Both the position numbers and the translations under genes were made by a program. A stretch of DNA of 17,604 nt from Burkholderiales bacterium (GTDB taxonomy: Bacteria; Pseudomonadota; Gammaproteobacteria; Burkholderiales; Usitatibacteraceae), in assembly GCA_014378085.1 (NCBI GenBank), contig JACMOJ010000256.1, forward strand, positions 1 through 17,604. The letters run 5' to 3'. Every line of letters begins with the position of its first letter. Positions within the stretch are counted from its first letter, which is position 1. The notes below the pieces were generated by a model. The model saw only the letters and a list, made by a program, of their open reading frames with translations. It did not search any database and was not told the DNA's origin. Shown here piece by piece: positions 1 through 5,901 of this stretch.

Positions 1-14
1 CAATCTCCATGTAG

Positions 15-64
15 ATTTAGTGGGCAGTACACCGTTGAAAACTCGGCTGTCTGAGTTTACTGGG
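15..64 (-). repeat. Two inverted near-copies of the 10-bp repeat
   Basis: ATTTAGTGGG (15-24) and GTTTACTGGG (55-64) lie exactly 40 bp apart. The second matches the reverse complement of GCCAGTAAAC (141-150) at 9 of 10 positions and the first at 7 of 10. Together with the tandem block at 131-160 they give the left end an inverted arrangement of one motif. The first copy is weak and may be chance. Confidence 0.35.
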
Positions 65-77
65 GGCGGCTCTGCGC

Positions 78-86
78 TGTGGATAA
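78..86 (-). promoter_or_regulatory. Perfect DnaA-box match
   Basis: TGTGGATAA is the exact reverse complement of the DnaA-box consensus TTATCCACA. It lies beside short repeats and ahead of an AT-rich stretch (about 150-210) that holds three ATTAAT hexamers (154-159, 187-192, 201-206). One 9-mer match is not proof of an origin. TGTGGAYA also recurs at 119-126 (minus strand) and 6352-6359, so this could instead be an integrase arm-type site. Confidence 0.35.
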
Positions 87-107
87 GTGGCGCTTTTGGC
101 GCTTCAC

Positions 108-126
108 TGTCCCACCAGTGTCCACA
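108..126 (-). promoter_or_regulatory. Candidate left arm-type integrase site
   Basis: Read on the minus strand this is TGTGGACA, four variable bases, then TGGGACA. The same pattern appears on the + strand at 6352-6370 near the other end of the element, with 15 of 19 positions identical. Paired, oppositely oriented motifs near both ends are what tyrosine integrases of the lambda/P4 type use as arm sites. A match of this quality could arise by chance in a comparison of two regions this size, so the call is tentative. Confidence 0.35.
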
Positions 127-130
127 AAGC

Positions 131-160
131 GCCATTAAACGCCAGTAAACGCCATTAATT
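131..160 (+). repeat. Three tandem 10-bp repeats upstream of integrase
   Basis: Units GCCATTAAAC (131-140), GCCAGTAAAC (141-150) and GCCATTAATT (151-160) are head to tail with no spacer. The period equals about one helical turn, so a protein bound to each unit would sit on the same DNA face. The block is 112 bp upstream of the integrase ATG. Likely roles are binding of integrase/excisionase or a replication initiator; the sequence alone does not decide between them. Confidence 0.7.
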
Positions 161-271
161 ACCTTTGAAGAAACGGCTAAAGAAAAATTAATGTCTCCAG
201 ATTAATAATCCGTTGTTGTGCTTTTTCGTGGCTTGTTTTATGATGTTGTCATCTGTTCCCAAAGGGCAATC

Positions 272-1342
272 ATGGCAACTATCGAGAAGCGAAAAAACGC
301 AGCGGGTGAAGTCAGCTACCGGGTAAAAGTCCGGCTTACCGGCTATGCGCCGGAAACCAACACGTTCGAACGATTGACCGATGCGAAGGATTGGGCGCAG
401 CGGACAGAATCAAACATGAAAGCCGGAAAACACTTCGGCATGAGCAAGCGGTTCACCTTTGGCGAGTTGGTGGACAAGTACAAGCCGTTATCGAAAGACA
501 CCCAGCGGCTGGAATATTGGCGCGATCAATTCGGCACTAATCGGCTGGACACGGTTACAACACCACGGATTGACGCAGTTAAGCAAAAGCTACTCACTGA
601 GGACACGGTTCGCTTCGCCACACCACCGACCGGCGACCCCGTGGCAGATGCAAAGCGCAAAAGAGCCAAGCGCACCGGCGCAAGCGTCAATCGTTATCTG
701 GCGGAGTTGTCCGTCTGTCTTAACCACGGCGTGAAGCCACTCGGATGGCTTGAAAAGAACCCATGCGACAACGTGACGCGATTGAAGGAAAGCAAAGGCC
801 GGGTACGCTATCTCACCGACGATGAGCGCCCTCGCTTGCTAGACGCTTGCCGTCCACACGATGACCTATATCTGGCGGTGTTGTTGGCACTCACCACCGG
901 CGCAAGGCAAGCCGAAATCATGACGCTTCGCTGGCGGCAGATTGACCTAAAGCGCAAAGTCATCACGCTGGACAAAACCAAGAACGGCGAAACGCGCTCA
1001 GTGCCTTTAGTTGGTGACGCAATGAAGCTGCTATCTGGACGGGTTCGCAACCTGAAGGATGACCGGATTTTTCCACCGACCGGCAGAGCGAAAAAGGCGG
1101 AGTGCCTAGACTTACGCCAGCCGTGGGAAAAGGCGCTTAAAGAGGCTGGCATCACGGATTTTCATTGGCATGATCTACGCCACACGGCGGCGTCATATCT
1201 GGCCATGAGTAAGGTGTCATTGGTCGAAATATCTAAGATTCTCGGACACCGCACCATGCAGATGGTGTCGCGTTATTCGCACCTAAGCGATGGCCACATT
1301 GTAGAGACTGGCGAGAAGCTGGCCGAGAGATTGGGGATATAG
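272..1342 (+). CDS. int: Tyrosine recombinase (integrase) of the island
   Basis: This is a site-specific recombinase that would insert and excise the element at the tRNA gene. The reading frame is open from a GTG at 218, but the ATG at 272 is preferred: AAAGGG lies just upstream and the product begins like other integrases with a small arm-binding domain (about residues 1-55). A helical core-binding domain follows (about 65-170), then the catalytic domain. All six catalytic positions are visible: R212 in TTGARQAEI, K237 in KTKNGETR, H300 and R303 in HDLRH, H326 in LGHRT, and the nucleophile Y335 in SRYSHL. At 356 residues it appears complete. Its position at the left end, next to the expected attL, is typical. 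The stop abuts the ATG of the next gene. Confidence 0.95.
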   Translation: MATIEKRKNAAGEVSYRVKVRLTGYAPETNTFERLTDAKDWAQRTESNMKAGKHFGMSKRFTFGELVDKYKPLSKDTQRLEYWRDQFGTNRLDTVTTPRIDAVKQKLLTEDTVRFATPPTGDPVADAKRKRAKRTGASVNRYLAELSVCLNHGVKPLGWLEKNPCDNVTRLKESKGRVRYLTDDERPRLLDACRPHDDLYLAVLLALTTGARQAEIMTLRWRQIDLKRKVITLDKTKNGETRSVPLVGDAMKLLSGRVRNLKDDRIFPPTGRAKKAECLDLRQPWEKALKEAGITDFHWHDLRHTAASYLAMSKVSLVEISKILGHRTMQMVSRYSHLSDGHIVETGEKLAERLGI

Positions 1343-1921
1343 ATGGGCGCTAAATCAACACAACCACCTGAGCCACTCAATTTTGCACAGCGCCAATATC
1401 AACGCCATTTAGATGACCTAAAGACGCTGGCTAAAGAGTACAACATCTCATTCGCCGACGCTGTTGCGGCGATGAGCAAACCACCGGAGCAACTGAGGTG
1501 GGCAAATGCGCTACGCGATAAGACGGGAAACAACCCGCAAGTGCTTATCGACTACTACCGCACAATTTTCTATGAGAAAAAAATATTGGAGCAAGTGGCG
1601 TTTATTAACGAGCACTGGCCTGCTATCCAGAAAAGCGAGGGGCATAAAGAGGTAGAAAAGCATAAAGAGATAGATAAGGAAGAATTCGCTAAAGCAGTGA
1701 AGGCGCACAAATCTCGAAAAACCGGCGGCGATACAAGGGCGAAACAACTAGCCGCAGAAAAGAAAGCAAAGCATCAACTAATAAAAGACGCGCTGAAGAA
1801 ACTACCGCAGGGTATCAAGCCACACGCGATCAATGGAAGGCTTGCTTTGGATTTAGGAATGCAAACGGACTACGTTCGGCGTGCACGTAAAGAAATGGGT
1901 TTGGTTAGCAAGAAAAAGTAG
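1343..1921 (+). CDS. Hypothetical protein, lysine-rich, downstream of integrase
   Basis: The ATG directly follows the integrase TAG with no spacer, so the two are probably translationally coupled. I do not recognise the 192-residue product. Its N-terminal half is mixed and moderately hydrophilic (about residues 1-95). A very charged stretch follows with alternating Lys and Glu (about 98-125, KEVEKHKEIDKEEF), which is likely helical or coiled. The C-terminal part (about 150-190, containing LALDLGMQTDYVRRARKEMG) looks like a helix-turn-helix and could bind DNA. Codon use is more A-rich than in neighbouring genes. No signal peptide or membrane segment is seen. Its place beside int suggests a role in recombination control or accessory function, but this is only inference. 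Confidence 0.75.
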   Translation: MGAKSTQPPEPLNFAQRQYQRHLDDLKTLAKEYNISFADAVAAMSKPPEQLRWANALRDKTGNNPQVLIDYYRTIFYEKKILEQVAFINEHWPAIQKSEGHKEVEKHKEIDKEEFAKAVKAHKSRKTGGDTRAKQLAAEKKAKHQLIKDALKKLPQGIKPHAINGRLALDLGMQTDYVRRARKEMGLVSKKK

Positions 1922-1929
1922 CTTGCAGG

Positions 1930-1965
1930 TAGGTGAAAACCGTTTTCAGCTAGGTGCGGTATAAC
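1930..1965 (+). promoter_or_regulatory. Candidate operator/promoter for the replication operon
   Basis: The 120-bp gap between the 192-residue gene and the AlpA-like gene holds GAAAACCGTTTTC (1935-1947), a 13-bp palindrome with 6-bp arms around one central base. It is flanked by direct repeats TAGGTG (1930-1935 and 1951-1956) set 21 bp apart, two helical turns. TATAAC at 1960-1965 is a fair -10, but no good -35 stands 16-18 bp upstream. A promoter dependent on or repressed by a protein bound at the palindrome would fit; the AlpA-like product encoded next is a natural candidate. Confidence 0.4.
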
Positions 1966-2041
1966 TTCTCAACTCGCAATTCCATAGCGTCAAAGCCAGA
2001 ATTCTGGGGCAGGTTCACAACCCAGAAAGGCAGGCAAAACT

Positions 2042-2326
2042 ATGACGCATCAAACGCAGCAAGCCAACGCAATCGCGGCGGCAGTATCGAGCACGATACC
2101 CAACGCACCACCCCAGCCAACGCTTTACACAGTCGAGCAATTTCCGACAGTCGGGCCAAGTTTCACACCGGCGGTGCTGAGAAATTTAATCTTTAAGGCG
2201 CAACCCCGTCATTCAAGCCGAGGTGTCATCCCCGGTAACGGATTGATTGAATGCGGCGCGATTGTTCGTGTTGGTCGAAAGGTATTGATCAATCGAGCCA
2301 AGTTTCTGGAATGGGTGCAGATATGA
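2042..2326 (+). CDS. AlpA/excisionase-like DNA-binding protein
   Basis: The 94-residue product has a flexible, polar N-terminus (1-28) and then a segment typical of small winged-helix excisionase/AlpA-type proteins: TVEQFPTVGPSFTPAVLRNL (about 30-49) as the helix-turn-helix part, and an EC-GAIVRVGRKVLINRAKFLEW wing and final helix (about 71-91). I know this layout from DNA-binding proteins of proteobacterial integrative elements, where they act as excisionase, regulator of int, or activator of the element. It is the first gene of the operon and is preceded by AGGCAGG as a weak ribosome site and by the palindrome at 1935-1947. Its stop overlaps the next start as ATGA. Which of the possible roles it has cannot be told from the sequence. 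Confidence 0.8.
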   Translation: MTHQTQQANAIAAAVSSTIPNAPPQPTLYTVEQFPTVGPSFTPAVLRNLIFKAQPRHSSRGVIPGNGLIECGAIVRVGRKVLINRAKFLEWVQI

Positions 2327-2643
2327 GCGCCCGCCAGAAAGTGAAAAACCCACCTGTGCGGACAGATGGGCTTTTCGATACAACACAAGACACCACAAAT
2401 TCTACGCTACTGGCCGACAGAATCAAGGCCGCATTTTTAGCCGGTCGGACGGTATGCGCGATTGATTTTGTCGAGCACCAACGCGCTGAAGCATTGGGCG
2501 CAATCGCGACACTACGCGACGAACTGCCGATAACGCAGGGCTGGCGGACGGTGCGCCAAAGCCACCTATCAGAGACGAGACTGAGGGCGCGAACATATTT
2601 TATAAAGGGCGAATTTCTACGCGGCGAGGTGTCCCATGCGTAG
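2323..2643 (+). CDS. Small winged-helix-like protein
   Basis: The ATG at 2323 is chosen because it overlaps the upstream stop as ATGA, the standard coupled start. The longer frame back to 2251 lies inside the previous gene. The product is 106 residues. After a polar N-terminus, residues about 28-92 (LADRIKAAFLAGRTVCAIDF, then a helix containing ALGAIATLRDELPI, then a basic strand with RARTYFI) match the helix, helix, strand pattern of small phage winged-helix proteins that sit beside primase genes. The assignment is by pattern only. It lies between an excisionase-like gene and the primase module, so a role in control or replication is plausible. It overlaps the following microprotein ORF by 8 bp. 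Confidence 0.7.
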   Translation: MSARQKVKNPPVRTDGLFDTTQDTTNSTLLADRIKAAFLAGRTVCAIDFVEHQRAEALGAIATLRDELPITQGWRTVRQSHLSETRLRARTYFIKGEFLRGEVSHA

Positions 2644-2743
2644 AACAATCAAGCTGCTAATCGTGAGGCTGGCCGTTATGGGCTATTTGTCCGTATCGCT
2701 GGCAGAGTGGCTTATCCGGGCGGGAGGGTTGACGCATGAATAA
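2636..2743 (+). CDS. Predicted membrane microprotein, 35 residues
   Basis: ATG at 2636 opens a 35-codon frame ending at TAA 2741-2743. It overlaps the gene before it by 8 bp and the CHC2 gene after it by 8 bp, so it exactly bridges a gap that would otherwise break an otherwise continuous operon. GAGG (2625-2628) is a suitable ribosome site. The product starts MRRTIKLLIVRLAVMGYLSV and carries a single hydrophobic segment (about residues 6-22) after a positive N-terminus, followed by WLIRAGG and a polar tail. That is consistent with a small inner-membrane peptide. No relative is claimed. The fit between its borders and the neighbours is the main support. Confidence 0.55.
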   Translation: MRRTIKLLIVRLAVMGYLSVSLAEWLIRAGGLTHE

Positions 2744-3038
2744 CGCAACCCTACACCGGCGGACGTTGATTAAAGACTCACTACCAACACCGCACTTCTA
2801 TCTAGCCAAGCGCGATCTATTGAAACAACGGCCACGCGGCGAATGGGCGCAAATCACTTGCCCGTCACACAAAGGCGGCGCAGAGAAAACACCAAGCCTA
2901 TCAGTGTCCCTAGTTGACGGGCATTTTCGGTGCTTCGCTTGCGGCGCATCCGGCGGCGACATCGTGGCTTTACATCGCTTGATTACCGGCCAGAAGTTTG
3001 TTGATGCTGTTCGAGAGTTGGGAGGCCGCTTTGAGTGA
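2736..3038 (+). CDS. CHC2 zinc-finger primase module (stand-alone)
   Basis: This 100-residue protein contains only the zinc-binding domain of a DnaG/P4-type primase. The zinc ligands are C42 and H45 (TCPSHKGG) and C66 and C69 (RCFACGASGGD), followed by the usual helix DIVALHRLITG. It should recognise the single-stranded template for primer synthesis. The catalytic Toprim part is supplied by the next gene, so a normally single polypeptide is split in two. GGAGGG (2723-2728) is a good ribosome site for the ATG at 2736. The end overlaps the next gene, which suggests coupled synthesis of the two parts in fixed ratio. Confidence 0.92.
   Translation: MNNATLHRRTLIKDSLPTPHFYLAKRDLLKQRPRGEWAQITCPSHKGGAEKTPSLSVSLVDGHFRCFACGASGGDIVALHRLITGQKFVDAVRELGGRFE
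3020..3025 (+). promoter_or_regulatory. Ribosome binding site selecting TTG start at 3031
   Basis: GGGAGG followed by five bases and TTG at 3031 makes the best initiation site for the Toprim/helicase gene. It overlaps the CHC2 stop by 8 bp, as the other genes of the operon do. The alternative ATG at 3004 has no comparable signal. Confidence 0.6.
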
Positions 3039-4815
3039 GAGTGAGACACCTAAACTAGCGGCGGCGCGATTGGCAGCGAGCACCCTCGCCAAAGGCTATA
3101 AGCCTGAAGCGCTTCACACATACACCGGCGCAGACGGAGAGCCGTTGTACTGGCGCATTCGTGCGAAGCATCCGACAACGGGCGAGAAGTGGATTAGACC
3201 CATGCGGATGGCTGGCGGCGTCTACGAATTGGGCGAGCCTGATTTTCCAAGTGGCAAGCCCTTATATGCACTTCACCAACTAGCAGGCAACGCGAACGCC
3301 ACGGTGTACATGGTAGAGGGGGAGAAGTGCGCCGATAAACTGAGCGCCCTCGGATTGCTGGCGACAACAAGCGGCGGCGCAACAAGCGCGGGAACGGTTG
3401 ACGCTGGCATTTTGCGCGGTCGGGGGAGTCGCATCTGGCCAGACAACGACGAACCCGGCAGGAATTTTGCCGACGATTGGGCGGCAATCCTGTCCGGCTT
3501 GGGTTGTGCGTTTCGTGTTGTTGATGTTGACGCGCTCGGACTAATAGACGGCGGCGATTGTGTGGATTGGCTTGCGGCGCGTCCAGAAGCCGACAGCGCC
3601 ACGATTGACGCACTCCCGCTGTCATCACCTACGGACGTTGATCACAAAGCCTCAGAACCCGCCTATGCAAGCGGTCGATATGTCACGCTCACCAGTGCGG
3701 CAGATATTGAGCCTGAACCAATCGAATGGCTTTGGAATGGATGGCTGGCGGCTGGCAAATCCCACTTATTGGGCGGCGCACCGGGAACGGGTAAAACTAC
3801 CTTGGCCATTTCGATGGCCGCAACCCTATCAAGCGGTGGACGTTGGCCAGATGGCACCACGGCGGAAGCCGGTACCGTGTTGGTCTGGAGCGGTGAGGAT
3901 GATCCTGCAAACACGTTGGTTCCTCGCTTGATTCTGTCCGGCGGCAATCGTGCGCGGGTTCACTTTGTTACTGGTACAGATGGCACCGGCGGCAAACTGC
4001 CTTTTGATCCTGCACAAGATATGCAGCGATTGACGGAAGCGGCGAAGCGGATTGGAAACGTGCGCTTGTTGATAGTTGACCCGATTGTGTCAGCGGTTGC
4101 GGGTAACAGTCACAACAACGCAGAAACGCGGCGGTGCTTACAGCCTTTGGTTGAATTGGGAACGGCGCTTAACTGTGCGGTGCTCGGAATAACCCACTTC
4201 ACCAAAGGAACGGGCGGCAGCGATCCTGTTGAACGGGTGACGGGTTCAATCGCATTCGCGGCATTGGCGCGGGTTGTATTGGTCGCAGCGAAAAAGCGGG
4301 AGCCTGAGGAGGGCGATGCAACCCGAATGCTGGCGCGTGCGAAGTCAAACATAGGCCAGGATGAGGGCGGGTTTAGTTATGACCTTATGCAAGGTGAACT
4401 ACCGCAACATCGCGACGTTATCGCGTCTTATGTTGTCTGGGGTGACCCATTGGCAGGCAGCGCACGCGAGATGCTGGCCACGGCAGACATGGGTGACGAT
4501 GATGAAGGCGGCGCATTGTCGGAGGCGTGCGAATTTCTTGCGGATTACCTTAGCAATGGTGCGGCAGCAACAAAGGATATTCAGGCGGCGGCAAAAGAGG
4601 CTGGGCATTCTTGGGCAACGGTGAAGCGGGCAAAAAAACGCCTGAACGTGATAGCAGAGAAGTCTGGAATGTCGGGCGGCTGGAATTGGCAAATCGAGCG
4701 AAGATGCTCACCAAATCCTGAAGATGCTCACACCCAGAGTATGAGCACCTTCGGAAAATCTGAGCACCTTCGACACTCTCAGGCCAGCAATGCAGACCAC
4801 GGTGAGGTGCTTTGA
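3031..4815 (+). CDS. Toprim primase / RepA-type replicative helicase
   Basis: This 594-residue protein joins primer synthesis and DNA unwinding. The N-terminal part has the Toprim signature: E96 in VEGEK and the acidic pair D138, D140 in WPDNDEPG. A RecA-fold helicase of the RepA/AAA_25 type follows, with Walker A GGAPGTGKT (248-256) and Walker B ending at D350 in RLLIVDP, and HFTKG further on. The C-terminal 60 or so residues before the tail (SWATVKRAKK, SGMSGGW) form a winged helix common in this family. Together with the separate CHC2 protein this would replicate the excised element. TTG 3031 is chosen because of GGGAGG at 3020-3025; ATG 3004 would add nine residues. The last 35 or so codons are unusual because they carry a DNA repeat array (4699-4772). 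Confidence 0.93.
   Translation: MSESETPKLAAARLAASTLAKGYKPEALHTYTGADGEPLYWRIRAKHPTTGEKWIRPMRMAGGVYELGEPDFPSGKPLYALHQLAGNANATVYMVEGEKCADKLSALGLLATTSGGATSAGTVDAGILRGRGSRIWPDNDEPGRNFADDWAAILSGLGCAFRVVDVDALGLIDGGDCVDWLAARPEADSATIDALPLSSPTDVDHKASEPAYASGRYVTLTSAADIEPEPIEWLWNGWLAAGKSHLLGGAPGTGKTTLAISMAATLSSGGRWPDGTTAEAGTVLVWSGEDDPANTLVPRLILSGGNRARVHFVTGTDGTGGKLPFDPAQDMQRLTEAAKRIGNVRLLIVDPIVSAVAGNSHNNAETRRCLQPLVELGTALNCAVLGITHFTKGTGGSDPVERVTGSIAFAALARVVLVAAKKREPEEGDATRMLARAKSNIGQDEGGFSYDLMQGELPQHRDVIASYVVWGDPLAGSAREMLATADMGDDDEGGALSEACEFLADYLSNGAAATKDIQAAAKEAGHSWATVKRAKKRLNVIAEKSGMSGGWNWQIERRCSPNPEDAHTQSMSTFGKSEHLRHSQASNADHGEVL
4699..4772. repeat. Four-copy 11-bp repeat array, two direct and two inverted, in helicase 3' end
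   Basis: GAAGATGCTCA occurs at 4700-4710 and 4720-4730, exactly 20 bp apart. TGAGCACCTTC, its reverse complement with one change, occurs at 4742-4752 and 4761-4771, 19 bp apart. The spacing places sites on one helical face, and the two pairs face each other around about 4736. The encoded residues (PEDAH, STFGKSEHL) are tail sequence beyond the winged helix and look unconstrained as protein. A replication origin or initiator-binding array inside the initiator gene is the leading idea; an RNA hairpin attenuating downstream genes is the alternative. Confidence 0.75.
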
Positions 4816-5111
4816 TGGGTGCGGTTGATCAATTCACACGGCGAGGCATCCGGCTGGAATTGGCGGACGGTGACAACGTGCGAGCCATTGGCACGCTTAA
4901 CGATTCACTACGGTCAGCGATCAAAACGCAGAAAGCCCAAATCATTGGCGAACTTCAGCGGCGGGAATTTGAGGCGCTGCTGTCAATCGTCGCACCGGCT
5001 TACAACACGCCAGCGCATGAGTACGCGGAAATACGGGAAGCGGCAGCGGGTGACATGGCGGAGGCGATTATTTGCTTTCGATCAATGGCGAAACAAATTA
5101 AAGGAATGTAA
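4815..5111 (+). CDS. Small conserved island protein, 98 residues
   Basis: The ATG at 4815 overlaps the helicase stop by one base (TGATG), and GAGG at 4804-4807 serves as ribosome site. The product starts MGAVDQFTRRGIRLELADGD. The first 50 residues resemble the small TubC-like docking fold (a strand with GIRLELADGDNVRAI, then helices with LRSAIKTQKAQIIGEL); this is a weak pattern match. The C-terminal half contains AYNTPAHEYAEIREAA, a pattern I have seen in small proteins that follow such helicases in other elements. Coupling to the helicase suggests a replication partner or adaptor, but no activity can be assigned. It is followed two bases later by the next gene. Confidence 0.75.
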   Translation: MGAVDQFTRRGIRLELADGDNVRAIGTLNDSLRSAIKTQKAQIIGELQRREFEALLSIVAPAYNTPAHEYAEIREAAAGDMAEAIICFRSMAKQIKGM

Positions 5112-5113
5112 CG

Positions 5114-5797
5114 ATGGCAACAAAGCGAAAGAAAGAAACACCGGCGACCGACACCAAGCCAAAAGACAGAACAGCGATCAAGGTTTACGCCAATGCAAAG
5201 GGAGGCGAAACCGACGATGAGGCCACCGCTCGCACGTTGTTGCGCCCGGCTGCAATGGCGGCGCACTCAATCCAGCAAATGGGCGGTGTAGCGCTATTCG
5301 ACATTAACGCGCTGATAACGGAACTGGAAAAGCAGACAACGGCACTAGCAGCTAATGACATGGCGAGGGCAGAGGCGACCTTGCTTGTTCAAGCGCATAC
5401 GTTAGACGCGCTGTTTAACCGGATGCTGTCTCTTGGAATATCTGAGACAAGGCTAAATCAATTTGAAGCGTTTATGCGGGTTGCGCTGAAGGCGCAAAGC
5501 CAATGCAGAACAACACTAGAGGCGCTGGCGGAGATAAAGAACCCTAAAGCTATTGCATTCGTGAAGCAGGCAAACATAGCGGGAGGGTATCAACAAGTGA
5601 ACAACGGCGCACCCTCGCACGCGGAGAAAAAAGAAAGAAGGCCAAACGAACTATTAAAGGAATTGACGCATGAGACAGTGGACAGCAGAGGAGCGGCAGC
5701 GGCAGGCGCAACTAATTCACCGATGGAAACCGTGGGAGCGATCCACCGGCGGACGAACGGCAAAGGGAAAAGCAAAGGCATCGCAGAACGCCTATAA
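5114..5797 (+). CDS. Conserved island protein of unknown function, 227 residues
   Basis: ATG 5114 lies two bases after the preceding stop. The product has a basic, disordered start (1-20), a mainly helical middle (about 45-150) and a polar, low-complexity tail. Segments such as LVQAHTLDALFNRML and LKAQSQCRTTLEALAEIKNP followed by KQANIA and QQVNNG are ones I recognise from a widespread family of uncharacterised proteobacterial proteins; I know of no function. The tail (PNELLKELTHETVDSRG, then ETVGAIHR) is also family-like. It is also notable that the last 128 bp are read a second time by the 61-residue gene in the +1 frame. No membrane segment is seen, and a cytoplasmic helical protein is most likely. 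Confidence 0.85.
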   Translation: MATKRKKETPATDTKPKDRTAIKVYANAKGGETDDEATARTLLRPAAMAAHSIQQMGGVALFDINALITELEKQTTALAANDMARAEATLLVQAHTLDALFNRMLSLGISETRLNQFEAFMRVALKAQSQCRTTLEALAEIKNPKAIAFVKQANIAGGYQQVNNGAPSHAEKKERRPNELLKELTHETVDSRGAAAAGATNSPMETVGAIHRRTNGKGKSKGIAERL

Positions 5798-5855
5798 GGG
5801 CAGCGTTAGAGGGTTGCTAAGGAAGGTTGCGCGTCTATTGCGGGGATTGGGTTGA
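5670..5855 (+). CDS. Small basic protein overlapping the 227-residue gene (+1 frame)
   Basis: ATG 5670 has a good ribosome site, AAGGA at 5657-5661. Its first 128 bp lie inside the 3' end of the previous gene, so the two products are read from the same DNA in different frames. The 61-residue product begins MRQWTAEERQRQAQLIHRWK and has STGGRTAKGKAKASQNAYKG (about 25-44) and a basic C-terminal helix with LLRKVARLLR. The pattern W-T-x-E-x-R-x-R-Q-A, W-x-P-W, STGxRT, GKA, N-A-x-K-G is one I recognise from a family of short proteins found beside phage replication genes, so it is not a shadow frame. The strongly positive charge suggests nucleic acid binding. Function is unknown. Confidence 0.75.
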   Translation: MRQWTAEERQRQAQLIHRWKPWERSTGGRTAKGKAKASQNAYKGSVRGLLRKVARLLRGLG

Positions 5856-5901
5856 GGGGCGATACTATGTTTCTTACCGCACGTTTCGATCCGGGGGAAA
5901 A

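Noticed and set aside
165..194. TTGAAG ... TAATGT as an int promoter.
   Set aside because: The -10 is poor and the region is AT-rich, so such matches are expected by chance. int surely has a promoter here but I cannot place it.
808..1155. Minus-strand open frame of 115 codons opposite integrase.
   Set aside because: It lies wholly opposite the conserved catalytic domain of integrase, has no ribosome site or family pattern, and is a shadow frame.
4819..5220. Open frame of 133 codons overlapping the 98-residue gene.
   Set aside because: It is a +1 shadow across two coupled genes, with Arg/Lys-rich composition and no start signal; the coupled frame at 4815 is better supported.
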